From UBA4644 sp900555855 (GTDB taxonomy: Bacteria > Bacillota > Clostridia > Oscillospirales > Butyricicoccaceae), in assembly GCA_052289195.1 (NCBI GenBank), contig DAWAJD010000004.1, forward strand, positions 1 through 64,000: a stretch of DNA of 64,000 nucleotides. The letters run 5' to 3'. Under the pieces are notes generated by a model. The model did not search any database. It worked only from the letters and a program-made list of their open reading frames with translations, and was not told the origin of the DNA. The translations under genes and the position numbers were made by a program. Of the stretch, positions 23,987 through 31,998 are shown piece by piece. Position 1 is the first letter of the stretch. Every line of letters begins with the position of its first letter.

Positions 23987-24515
23987 ACAGCTGGCACAGG
24001 CCATGACCCTGCTGGACGATGATCTGCTGGAGGAAGCCCGGCTGGCTGCGCCTCGGAAAAAGGTCATCCCATGGCCGCGCTGGGCGGCAGCGGCTGCTGC
24101 CTGTCTGGCGCTGGTGCTGACACTGCGGCTTTGGCCCGGTGATGGGACGCTGTTTTCCCGCGGCGTTTCTGTCGGCACGGAGCCGATCCCCGTTTCCGAT
24201 GACATTGCCACCCAGTCTTTTTTGGGGCGGAGCGTTTCGGAGCCGCTTTCCCTTTCGCTGGAGCTGAAGCTGAGGCGGGAGAGCACGATCCGCGTCTCTG
24301 CCGGAACGCTGCAGCTTCTTTCGGGGGACGCACAGCCTTCCGAGGGAACGGAGCTTTTCGGCAGCGGCAGGCTTTCGCTGGAATGGACGATTGAAGACGC
24401 TCATCCCGGGGAATGCTATAGGATGACTGCCGGGGAAAGCGTCTACCTTCTGGTTTATGACAGCTCCTGCGGGAGCTGGACGATTTTTGAACAAAAAGGA
24501 GAACAAACACCATGA
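23976..24515 (+). CDS. Probable membrane anti-sigma factor
   Basis: A 179-residue protein with a cytoplasmic N-terminus (residues 1-33, MKHEQLAQAMTLLDDDLLEEA), one membrane segment (about 34-52, RWAAAAAACLALVLTLRLW) and an extracytoplasmic beta-rich domain. This topology and the 11-base overlap with the sigma factor gene support an anti-sigma role. The N-terminus resembles the short helical segment by which such proteins hold the sigma factor. No zinc-binding (ZAS) HxxxCxxC motif is present. It overlaps the next gene by four bases. Confidence 0.7.
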   Translation: MKHEQLAQAMTLLDDDLLEEARLAAPRKKVIPWPRWAAAAAACLALVLTLRLWPGDGTLFSRGVSVGTEPIPVSDDIATQSFLGRSVSEPLSLSLELKLRRESTIRVSAGTLQLLSGDAQPSEGTELFGSGRLSLEWTIEDAHPGECYRMTAGESVYLLVYDSSCGSWTIFEQKGEQTP

Positions 24516-25105
24516 AGTATTTGAAAAAGCTCATCGCGCTGGCGCTGTGCGCCGGTATGCTCTTCGCACTGGCCGCCTGCGGCAAGCAGAACGACAAGAA
24601 TAACGCCGGGGGAAATGGCACGCCGGAGGCCCAGGGCCCCGCATCGCCGCTGGAGCTGCTTACCAAGGTCTGGGACAGCTATACCGATGCCGAAAAGTTT
24701 CCGGCGGCGGGCGGCGATTATGATAACAGTGTGGACGGCGCACCCGGCACCTTTGATATCAGCAAGGCCGACAATGTGGAATATCTGCTGACCCTGCCTC
24801 AGGACAAGGTCTCCCTCATCGACGGCGCGGCGTCGTTGATGCATATGATGAATGCCAACACCTTCACCTGCGGCGCCTTCCACCCCGCCAAGGCGGAGGA
24901 CGCCGACACTCTGGCCCAGACCCTGCGGGATGCCATTCAGGACAAGCAGTGGATGTGCGGCTTCCCGGATAAGCTGGTGGTGGCCAAGACGGACGGCTAT
25001 GTGGTGTCGCTCTACGGCGATCAGGAGCTGGTGGACACCTTCCGGGACAAGCTCGCCGCCGCCTGGACGGATACGGAAGTGGTCTTTGACGAGGCCATCC
25101 AGTAA
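24512..25105 (+). CDS. Lipoprotein of unknown function
   Basis: A 197-residue lipoprotein with signal MKYLKKLIALALCAGMLFAL and lipobox LAACG (Cys 23), followed by a Asn/Gly linker. The mature part has an alpha/beta pattern ending in PDKLVVAKTDGYVVSLYGDQELVDTFRDKL. I do not recognise a named family with certainty. The start overlaps the anti-sigma stop (ATGA), and the MBOAT gene starts three bases after its stop. It may act as the outside partner of the acylation machinery or as a signal input for the anti-sigma protein. Confidence 0.75.
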   Translation: MKYLKKLIALALCAGMLFALAACGKQNDKNNAGGNGTPEAQGPASPLELLTKVWDSYTDAEKFPAAGGDYDNSVDGAPGTFDISKADNVEYLLTLPQDKVSLIDGAASLMHMMNANTFTCGAFHPAKAEDADTLAQTLRDAIQDKQWMCGFPDKLVVAKTDGYVVSLYGDQELVDTFRDKLAAAWTDTEVVFDEAIQ

Positions 25106-25108
25106 GCT

Positions 25109-26509
25109 ATGCTTTTTTCCAGTCTTCCGTTTCTTTACTATTTTTTGCCCGCAGTGCTGCTGCTGTACTTTGCGGCGCCGCGCAGACTGAAGAATACTGT
25201 CCTGCTGGCGGGCAGTCTGGTTTTTTATGCTTGGGGTGAGCCGCGGTTCGTGCTGGTGATGCTGGCGGAGATCCTGTTGGGCTACCTGTTCGGCCGGTGT
25301 ATCGAAAAGCACCGGGGGACGGCCCGGGGCAGGCTGCTGCTGATCCTCGCCCTGACACTGGATCTGGGAGCGCTGGGCTATTTCAAATACGCGGATTTTT
25401 TCCTCCGGAGCGTGAATGCCGTCACGGGCCTTTCGCTGCCTCTGCTGCAGATAACGCTGCCCATCGGCATCAGCTTTTATACCTTTCAAATCATCAGCTA
25501 CCTGGTGGATGTCTGGCGGGGAACGGTGCCGGCACAGAAGAATCTGGTGGATCTGGCGGCCTATGTTGCCATGTTTCCACAGCTCATCGCCGGGCCCATC
25601 GTGCGCTATTCTGAGATCGCGCAGCAGCTGCGGGGGCGGCGGCATACGCTGGAGGATGCGGCGCTTGGCGCACGCAGATTTGTGCTGGGCCTTTCAAAAA
25701 AGGTGCTCATCGCCAATGTGCTTTATCAGCTGATGACAGCGTTTCAATCCAGCACCCAGCGGTCGGTGCTGTTTTGCTGGGTCTATGCCATGTGCTGCGT
25801 GCTGCAGATCTATTTTGACTTTTCCGGCTACAGCGATATGGCCATTGGCTTAGGGCGGATCTGCGGCTTCCGCTTTGCGGAGAACTTCGATCATCCCTGC
25901 GTTTCCCGCAGCGTCACGGAGTTCTGGCGGCGGTGGCACATCAGCCTTGGCTCCTGGTTCCGGGATTATGTGTATATCCCCCTGGGAGGCAGCCGGGTGA
26001 GCCGAGGGCGCCAGCTGCGCAACATCCTTGTGGTGTGGCTGCTTACGGGCCTTTGGCATGGCGCGGCATGGAACTTCGTTTTGTGGGGCTTGCTGTTTGC
26101 GCTGCTGCTGATGGCAGAAAAGCGCTTTTTGCTGCCGGTTTTGCAGAAGCGCCGGTTGCTGAGCCGGCTCTATATGCTTTTGATTCTGCCGCTGAGCTTT
26201 GTGCTGTTCAATGCCGGCAGCATAAGCGAGGCATTTTCCCAGATCGCCGCCATGTTCGGCGGCGGAGGCCTGCCTTTATGGAATGCGGAGACCCTGTATG
26301 AGCTGCGGAGCTACGGCGTGGTGCTGCTGATGGCGATCCTCGGAGCCACGCCCATCCCGGCCCGGCTCATGGAGCGGTGGCGGAGAAGCTCTTTGGGAAA
26401 CAGGCTCCAGACGCTGACGGAAGCGCCGGCGCTGGCGGCTCTGCTGCTGGTGAACACCGCCTATCTGGTAGACGGCTCCTTCAACCCTTTCCTGTATTTC
26501 CGCTTTTAA
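25109..26509 (+). CDS. MBOAT-family O-acyltransferase (AlgI/DltB-like)
   Basis: A 466-residue protein with about ten membrane segments. It has the AlgI-type landmarks: YFAAPRRLKNTVLLAGSLVFYAWGEP at the N-terminus split over two helices, the conserved SVTEFWRRWHISLGSWF region near 270, and LTGLWHGAAWNFVLWG near 313 with the catalytic His. Such enzymes move acyl (usually acetyl) groups across the membrane to an outside polysaccharide or teichoic acid. The next gene encodes its DHHW partner. It starts three bases after the lipoprotein stop. Confidence 0.92.
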   Translation: MLFSSLPFLYYFLPAVLLLYFAAPRRLKNTVLLAGSLVFYAWGEPRFVLVMLAEILLGYLFGRCIEKHRGTARGRLLLILALTLDLGALGYFKYADFFLRSVNAVTGLSLPLLQITLPIGISFYTFQIISYLVDVWRGTVPAQKNLVDLAAYVAMFPQLIAGPIVRYSEIAQQLRGRRHTLEDAALGARRFVLGLSKKVLIANVLYQLMTAFQSSTQRSVLFCWVYAMCCVLQIYFDFSGYSDMAIGLGRICGFRFAENFDHPCVSRSVTEFWRRWHISLGSWFRDYVYIPLGGSRVSRGRQLRNILVVWLLTGLWHGAAWNFVLWGLLFALLLMAEKRFLLPVLQKRRLLSRLYMLLILPLSFVLFNAGSISEAFSQIAAMFGGGGLPLWNAETLYELRSYGVVLLMAILGATPIPARLMERWRRSSLGNRLQTLTEAPALAALLLVNTAYLVDGSFNPFLYFRF

Positions 26510-26524
26510 GGAGGACGATGAGAC

Positions 26525-27619
26525 ATGAAGCAATGGAAAAATATCTCCGTCCTGCTGCTTTTGGGCGGGCTTTTGCTGGGGCTTGGGCTTTGGAGCGCTC
26601 TGCGCACGCCGGATGAGATCTCCGTCAGCGAGCGCCGTCTGCTGGCTCAGCCGCCGGAGCTCAGCGCTTCCGCTTTGGTTTCCGGGCAGTATGCCAAACA
26701 GACGGAGGCGGCTGCGCCGGATCAGTTTCCCCTGCGGGAGACCTTCCGACGGCTGAAGGCGCTGATCTCACGGGATCTCTTTGGTCAGAAGGATGTGAAC
26801 GGGATCTATCTGGCTGGGGGCTATGCCTCCCAGCTGGAATATCCCCAGAACGACGCCTCGCTGGACCATGCGGCGGAGCGGATCCGCTGGATCTGCGAGC
26901 ACGATCTGCAGGGGAGCCGGGTCTTTTTCTCGGTGATCCCGGACAAAAACGCCTTTCTGGCGGCAGAAAACGGTTATCCTGCGCTGGATTATGACGCTTT
27001 CATCGAAAGCCTCTGCGCCCGTCTGCCGGAGCTTTCCTATATCGACCTGCGGCAGACCCTTTCGCTGGAGGATTATTACCGGACGGATCTGCACTGGCGG
27101 CAGGAGGCGCTTTTGGAGACGGCCCGGGCGCTGGCGGAGGGCCTTGGTGTGACGCTTCCCCAGACCGAGTATACGGAAAACACGCTGAACGCTCCTTATT
27201 ACGGGCTTTATGCCGGGCAGTCTGCTCTGCCCATGGAACCGGATGCGCTGCGCTGGCTCACCTCGGAGACGCTGGAGCAGTGCCGGGTCTGGAACGGGGA
27301 GACCGATACCTGGGGCCCGGTCTACGACCTGGAAAAGGGCGCGGGCAAGGATCCCTATGAGCTGTTTCTCTCCGGCTCGGTGTCGCTGCTGCGGCTGGAA
27401 AACCCCAACGCCGGGACCGACCGGGAGCTGATCGTCTTTCGGGATTCCTTCGGCAGCAGCCTGATGCCCCTGCTGGCGGAGGCCTATGCCTCCATCACGC
27501 TGGTGGACATCCGCTATCTGCCTGCCGCAAGGCTCGGCACGCTTCTGGATTTCCACGGGCAGGATGTGCTGTTTCTTTACAGCGTCCCGGTGCTCAACAA
27601 CAGCGATACGCTGAAATAA
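26525..27619 (+). CDS. DHHW-family protein (AlgX/AlgJ-like partner of MBOAT)
   Basis: A 364-residue extracytoplasmic protein anchored by one N-terminal helix (about 6-25). It carries the DHHW/AlgJ features TDLHWRQEALLETARALAEG near 190 and a late FRDSFGSSLMPLLAE segment near 302, which supply Asp, His and Ser of an SGNH-like acetyl-transfer site. Together with the MBOAT protein it would complete O-acylation of an envelope polymer. ATG at 26525 follows AAGGAGGACG. A strong bidirectional terminator comes next. Confidence 0.87.
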   Translation: MKQWKNISVLLLLGGLLLGLGLWSALRTPDEISVSERRLLAQPPELSASALVSGQYAKQTEAAAPDQFPLRETFRRLKALISRDLFGQKDVNGIYLAGGYASQLEYPQNDASLDHAAERIRWICEHDLQGSRVFFSVIPDKNAFLAAENGYPALDYDAFIESLCARLPELSYIDLRQTLSLEDYYRTDLHWRQEALLETARALAEGLGVTLPQTEYTENTLNAPYYGLYAGQSALPMEPDALRWLTSETLEQCRVWNGETDTWGPVYDLEKGAGKDPYELFLSGSVSLLRLENPNAGTDRELIVFRDSFGSSLMPLLAEAYASITLVDIRYLPAARLGTLLDFHGQDVLFLYSVPVLNNSDTLK

Positions 27620-27630
27620 AACAGAAAACA

Positions 27631-27671
27631 AAAAAGCATGGCCGCCGGCGTTCCGGCGGCCATGCTTTTTT
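27631..27671. terminator. Bidirectional intrinsic terminator
   Basis: AAAAAGCATGGCCGCCGG and its complement form an 18-bp stem with a CGTT loop, with A- and T-runs on both sides, between convergent genes. Confidence 0.93.
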
Positions 27672-27677
27672 ACAGCG

Positions 27678-28832
27678 TTATGCCTGCTCCAGCAGCTTCC
27701 ACAGGGTCTGCTCCGCCCCCAGCAGCTGCAGCAGCCGGACGGCCTCCTGCCGGGCCGCCTGCCGCTTTTCCGGGGAAACGGGGGCCTTTCTGGCCCGCAG
27801 CAGCAGGTTTTTGGGGGAATGGGCCAGGTCAATGAACTCCAGCACCTGCACCTCATAGCCCTGGCTTTCCAATAGCTTGGCCCGCACCGCATCGGTGGCC
27901 AGCGCACACAGCCGCTCCTTCAGGATGCCGTAATCCGTCAGCGGCGGCAGCGCATCCCGCTTCACCTGCAGGTTCAGCTCATGCTGACAGCAGGGGACGG
28001 ACAGGATCGCCTCTGAGCCCCATTGAGCCGCATGGTACAGTGCATAATCTGTGGCGGTGTCGCAGGCATGCAGCGTGATCACCAGATCGGGGGCCTGATC
28101 GGCCAGATAATCCCGGATGTCGCCGCAGCGGAAATGCAGCCCGGTATAGCCATATTTTTCTGCCACAGCGCTGCAGTGGGCGATCACATCCTCTTTCAGA
28201 TCCAGCCCAACAATATCCGCTTTTTTCCGCAGGATCTGGGTGACATAATAGTAGACCACAAAGGTCAGATAGGACTTTCCGCAGCCAAAATCCACGATGC
28301 GCAGCGTTTCCCGGGGATTTTTGGCCAAAACATCGTTCAGAAGCTCCACAAAGCGGTTGATCTGCTTGAATTTATCGTATTTGGCCTTGACAACCCGGCC
28401 CTCCGGCGTCAGCACGCCAAGATCCACCAGCGGAGGGATGCGCATGCCCTCCTCCAGCAGATACTGCTTTTTCCGGTCGTGTCCGGCCGGCCGCTCCAAA
28501 ACGGACTGCACCGCCTGACGCTGGAAAAACAGCTTGCCTTTTTTGGAGATCTTCAGGCAGAAGGAAGCGCCCTGACAAAGGGCGTCCAGCTGGCCGTAGT
28601 GGGCCAGCAGCGCTTCCAGCCGGGCGGGCCCCTCCGAAAGGGGCAGATTTTCGTGGAAAGCCTGCGTTTTGGTGAACTTTTCCAGCTGAAGCAGCTCCTG
28701 CCCCCGCAGCGTCACCGGACGGCCCTGAATTCGAAGATATTCCGCGCCGGCGCGGGGATTGCTCACCGTCAGGCGGCGCAGGGGCAGGGAGAAGATCTCC
28801 TCCAGCCCCTGCCGGATCGTTTCGATGCTCAT
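27678..28832 (-). CDS. Class I SAM-dependent methyltransferase (Methyltransf_32 type)
   Basis: A 384-residue protein. The N-terminal 150 residues form a separate domain; the SAM domain begins at LRIVDFGCGKSYLTFVVYYYV near 180, with GLDLKEDV and then DLVITLHACDTATDYAL (a HACD motif typical of this branch). Relatives in eukaryotes and bacteria act on RNA or small molecules, but the substrate here is unknown. It overlaps mtaB by four bases (ATGA), which suggests a tRNA or ribosome-related role by association. Confidence 0.82.
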   Translation of the reverse strand: MSIETIRQGLEEIFSLPLRRLTVSNPRAGAEYLRIQGRPVTLRGQELLQLEKFTKTQAFHENLPLSEGPARLEALLAHYGQLDALCQGASFCLKISKKGKLFFQRQAVQSVLERPAGHDRKKQYLLEEGMRIPPLVDLGVLTPEGRVVKAKYDKFKQINRFVELLNDVLAKNPRETLRIVDFGCGKSYLTFVVYYYVTQILRKKADIVGLDLKEDVIAHCSAVAEKYGYTGLHFRCGDIRDYLADQAPDLVITLHACDTATDYALYHAAQWGSEAILSVPCCQHELNLQVKRDALPPLTDYGILKERLCALATDAVRAKLLESQGYEVQVLEFIDLAHSPKNLLLRARKAPVSPEKRQAARQEAVRLLQLLGAEQTLWKLLEQA

Positions 28833-30112
28833 ACCGTCACCTCTCCCAAAAGCGTCGTGCCCTCCAGCCCGGTGATGCGCACCGGCAGGACCTGATTGTG
28901 CAGCCCCTGTCCCCGGGCCCTTACCAGGCAGTATTCCGGGATATGGCCGCTGAAGAAGCCATCCTCCTCCTGCTCAAAGAGCACGGGCCGGGTCTGGCCC
29001 ACGAAGCTCCGCAGATAATCCAGCTCCAGCCTGCGGCAGACCTCCGCCGCCTTGGCGGCCCGCAGGGCCTTCTGGGCGTTTGGCACCTGGCCGGGCATGG
29101 ACCAGGCCACAGTCCCCTCCCGCCGGGAGAAGGGGAAGATATGGACCTTGCACAGCCGGCACTGCTCCACGAAGGCAAGGCTCTCCGTAAGATCCTGCTC
29201 CGTCTCGCCGGGGAAGCCCACGATCAGGTCGGTGGTGATGGCGCAGCCGGGCATGGCTTGCCGCAGCAGCCGGCAGGATTCCAGATAGCGGGCGGGGTCG
29301 TATTTCCGGTTCATGGCCTTCAGCGTTTTGGCGCAGCCGGACTGCAGGGAAAGGTGGAACTGGGGGCAAAGCTGGGGCAGCGCGGCGCAGCGGGCGGCAA
29401 AGTCGGCGGTGACGGTCCGCGGCTCCAGACTGCCCAGCCGCAGCCGGACGCCGGGGGCAGCGCGGCAGACACCCTCGATCAGGTCCATCAGGGTAGGCGT
29501 CCCGGGCAGATCCCGGCCATAGGCGCTGATCTCGATGCCGGTGAGGACGATCTCCCGGTAGCCCTCGGCGGCCAGCCGGGCGCTTTCCGCAAGGGCCGTG
29601 TCCAGCACCATGGAGCGCTCCGGCCCCCGGGCATAGGGGATGCGGCAGTAGGTGCAGAAGTTCTGACAGCCGTCCTGCACCTTCAGAAGCGCCCGGGTGC
29701 GGCCGGAAAGACCGCCGGCCGGCAGCACATCGAAGCCGGGCCGCGGCCCCTGCCAGAGCGGTGTGACACCATCTGTGGCCAGACCCTCCGCAATGTCCAC
29801 GATCCGGCTCTTGTCCGCCGTGCCGACCACCGCGTCTGCGCCGCACAGGGCCTTGGCCTCCTCCGGTTTCAGCTGGGCGTAGCAGCCGCAGAGGATCAGC
29901 CGGCAGTTGGGGTTGAGCCTGCGGCAGCGGCGGGCGGCGTTGCGGGATTTTTTGTCGGAAAGGGCCGTCACCGTGCAGGTATTGACGATATAAATGTCTG
30001 CAAAGCCGTCGAAGGGCACCAGCTGATGCCCGCGCTGCTGAAACAGGCGCTCCAGCGCCTGGGTCTCAAATTGATTGGCCTTGCAGCCCAGCGTGTAAAA
30101 AGCGATCTTCAT
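28829..30112 (-). CDS. mtaB: tRNA t6A37 methylthiotransferase MtaB
   Basis: A 427-residue radical SAM enzyme that adds a methylthio group to t6A37 of tRNA. The N-terminal UPF0004 domain starts MKIAFYTLGCKANQFE and has two more cluster Cys (VNTCTV, LCGCYAQ). The radical SAM motif CQNFCTYCRIPYARG is near residue 140, and a TRAM domain lies at the end (about 365-427). ATG at 30112 has GGAG nine bases upstream and is the classic family start; the open frame extends far upstream without support. A consensus promoter lies at 30147-30175. Confidence 0.95.
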   Translation of the reverse strand: MKIAFYTLGCKANQFETQALERLFQQRGHQLVPFDGFADIYIVNTCTVTALSDKKSRNAARRCRRLNPNCRLILCGCYAQLKPEEAKALCGADAVVGTADKSRIVDIAEGLATDGVTPLWQGPRPGFDVLPAGGLSGRTRALLKVQDGCQNFCTYCRIPYARGPERSMVLDTALAESARLAAEGYREIVLTGIEISAYGRDLPGTPTLMDLIEGVCRAAPGVRLRLGSLEPRTVTADFAARCAALPQLCPQFHLSLQSGCAKTLKAMNRKYDPARYLESCRLLRQAMPGCAITTDLIVGFPGETEQDLTESLAFVEQCRLCKVHIFPFSRREGTVAWSMPGQVPNAQKALRAAKAAEVCRRLELDYLRSFVGQTRPVLFEQEEDGFFSGHIPEYCLVRARGQGLHNQVLPVRITGLEGTTLLGEVTV

Positions 30113-30146
30113 TGCATTTTCTCCATCTGATAGCATCTGACTCTTT

Positions 30147-30175
30147 ATTATAGCGGATGTTTGCCCGTTTTGCAA
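30147..30175 (-). promoter_or_regulatory. Promoter of mtaB
   Basis: On the minus strand TTGCAA (plus 30170-30175) and TATAAT (plus 30147-30152) with a 17-base spacer. Confidence 0.75.
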
Positions 30176-30236
30176 TAATTCCCCGGGGCTTTCGCATAAA
30201 ATGAAATGAATCTGAGAAAAAACGGAGGCGTTGATC

Positions 30237-31397
30237 ATGAAAAAATGGACTGCCGCGCTGCTTTGCCTTTGCCTGCTGCTGCCGGTGCGCTTCTCCTGCC
30301 GGGCGGAAACGGCGGAGCCGGGCCCTGGCGTGGGCGCGCCGTCGGCGCTGCTGATGACTCTTTCCGGCCAGACGCTCTGGGAAAAGGACGCCCATGCGCC
30401 CCGGGAGCCTGCCAGCGTCACCAAGGTGATGACGCTGCTTCTGGTGTGCGAGGCCATCGACAGCGGCAGCCTTTCGCTGGAGGATACCGTCACGGCCTCC
30501 GCCTATGCTTCGTCCATGGGCGGCAGCCAGATCTGGCTGAAGGAGGGGGAAACCTTCACGGTGGAGGAAATGCTGAAGTGCGTGGTCATCGCCAGCGCCA
30601 ACGACTGCGCCGTGGCGCTGGGGGAGCATCTGGCGGGCAGCGAGGAGAGCTTTGTCCAGCGGATGAACGCCCGTGCGGAGGAGCTGGGCATGGCAGACAC
30701 CCATTTTGTCAACTGCTGCGGCCTGACGGCGCCGGGCCATGTGACCTCCGCCTATGATATCGGCCTGATGAGCGCCTGTCTGCTGCGGGAGCATCCCTGG
30801 ATCTCCGACTATGCCACCATCTGGCAGGATACCGTTCGGGGCGGCGCCTTCGGCCTGGACAATACCAATAAGCTGCTGAAGCATTATCCCGGCATGACCG
30901 GCCTGAAGACCGGCTATACCTCCTCCGCCGGCTACTGCATCTCCGCCTCCGCCCTGCGGGAGGAACTGCACCTGATCGCAGTAGTGCTGGGCAGCGCCCG
31001 GAAGGAGGACCGGAGCCGGGATGTCTGCACGCTGCTGAACTGGGGCTTTGCCAATTACGCCGCCGTGCGCTTCACGGCGGATCAGCCGCTGATGCCCATC
31101 CCCGTCAGCCTGGGGACCAGGGAGCAGGCGGGCTGCGCTTTGGCGGAGGCCCAGCCGCAGGTGCTGCCCCGGAGCTGGCTGGGAGAACTTACAAAGGAGG
31201 TGCAGCTGGAGGAGCGGCTGCAGGCGCCTGTGGCGGAAGGGCAGCAGGTTGGCTGGCTTATTGTGCGGCGGGAGGGAGCGGAGGTCTGCCGTATTCCGGT
31301 GAATGCCGCAGAGACGATCCCCCGGCTGACGCTGCTGCAGATTTTCCGCAGATTGTTTTTCTGTGTCGCCGGGAAAAAATTTATGGGGAATTCATAA
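30237..31397 (+). CDS. D-alanyl-D-alanine carboxypeptidase (S11 family)
   Basis: A 386-residue secreted penicillin-binding protein that trims the terminal D-Ala of peptidoglycan stem peptides. After a signal peptide (MKKWTAALLCLCLLLPV) the active-site triad of motifs is complete: SVTK near 57, SAN near 118, and KTG near 222. The C-terminal part includes the PBP5-like domain and a final hydrophobic/amphipathic helix (LLQIFRRLFFCVAG) for membrane attachment. ATG at 30237 is chosen because CGGAGG lies eight bases upstream, in preference to TTG at 30231. Confidence 0.92.
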   Translation: MKKWTAALLCLCLLLPVRFSCRAETAEPGPGVGAPSALLMTLSGQTLWEKDAHAPREPASVTKVMTLLLVCEAIDSGSLSLEDTVTASAYASSMGGSQIWLKEGETFTVEEMLKCVVIASANDCAVALGEHLAGSEESFVQRMNARAEELGMADTHFVNCCGLTAPGHVTSAYDIGLMSACLLREHPWISDYATIWQDTVRGGAFGLDNTNKLLKHYPGMTGLKTGYTSSAGYCISASALREELHLIAVVLGSARKEDRSRDVCTLLNWGFANYAAVRFTADQPLMPIPVSLGTREQAGCALAEAQPQVLPRSWLGELTKEVQLEERLQAPVAEGQQVGWLIVRREGAEVCRIPVNAAETIPRLTLLQIFRRLFFCVAGKKFMGNS

Positions 31398-31479
31398 AAA
31401 CAGGTTGTGGGAAGCGAAAAAGTATGATACCATAAAGGCAGAAAAAACGCTTCCCATTACGAACAGGAGGAGATTTAAT

Positions 31480-31893
31480 ATGGTGAAAGTGATCATGGGC
31501 CTTCGCGGCTCCGGAAAAACCAAGCAGGTGATCGATCTGGTCAACACTGCCGTCAACGAAGAGGCGGGCAGCGTTGTTTGTGTGGAACGGGGCCAAAAGC
31601 TCCGCTTCAACATCAAATACAGTGCGAAGCTCATCGACCTGGACGAATACCCCATGGAGCAGGGCTATGATACCCTCTATGCCTTTATCTGCGGTCTGTA
31701 TTCCGGCAACTACGATATCACCCATGTGTTTATCGACAGCCTTTTCAAGATCACCGGTGAAGATGACGACGCCAAGGCCGGCGCGTTCCTGGATAAGCTG
31801 GAGGCTTTTTCCAAGGCTTCCGGGATCAAGTTCACCATTACCATCAGCGCCGACGCCTCTACCGCGGCGGACGATGTGAAAAAGTATTTCTAA
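31480..31893 (+). CDS. Small P-loop NTPase-like protein of unknown function
   Basis: A 137-residue cytoplasmic protein. It starts MVKVIMGLRGSGKTKQVIDL, a full Walker A motif, and has THVFIDSLFKI near 88 as a possible Walker B. The rest is a compact alpha/beta pattern with VVCVERGQKLRFNI and KFTITISADAS strands. It is too short for a known ATPase domain with lid or sensor parts and I do not recognise a named family. ATG at 31480 follows AGGAGGAG. It is a single gene with its own terminator. Confidence 0.75.
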   Translation: MVKVIMGLRGSGKTKQVIDLVNTAVNEEAGSVVCVERGQKLRFNIKYSAKLIDLDEYPMEQGYDTLYAFICGLYSGNYDITHVFIDSLFKITGEDDDAKAGAFLDKLEAFSKASGIKFTITISADASTAADDVKKYF

Positions 31894-31907
31894 GCGCAGC
31901 GATCTTT

Positions 31908-31935
31908 GCGCCCCGGGTCTCCGGGGCGCTTTTTT
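31908..31935 (+). terminator. Terminator after the P-loop gene
   Basis: GCGCCCCGG and CCGGGGCGC form a 9-bp stem with loop GTCT, followed by T6. Confidence 0.9.
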
Positions 31936-31980
31936 ACATCATAATTTTTCAAAATAGGGATAGGAAACCGCAGGGAAATG

Positions 31981-31998
31981 TGCTATAATCAAACCATG
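31981..31998 (+). promoter_or_regulatory. Extended -10 promoter abutting a start codon (leaderless candidate)
   Basis: TGCTATAAT at 31981-31989 is a perfect extended -10. The ATG at 31996 begins six bases after it, at the expected transcription start. No Shine-Dalgarno sequence lies between. Confidence 0.55.
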
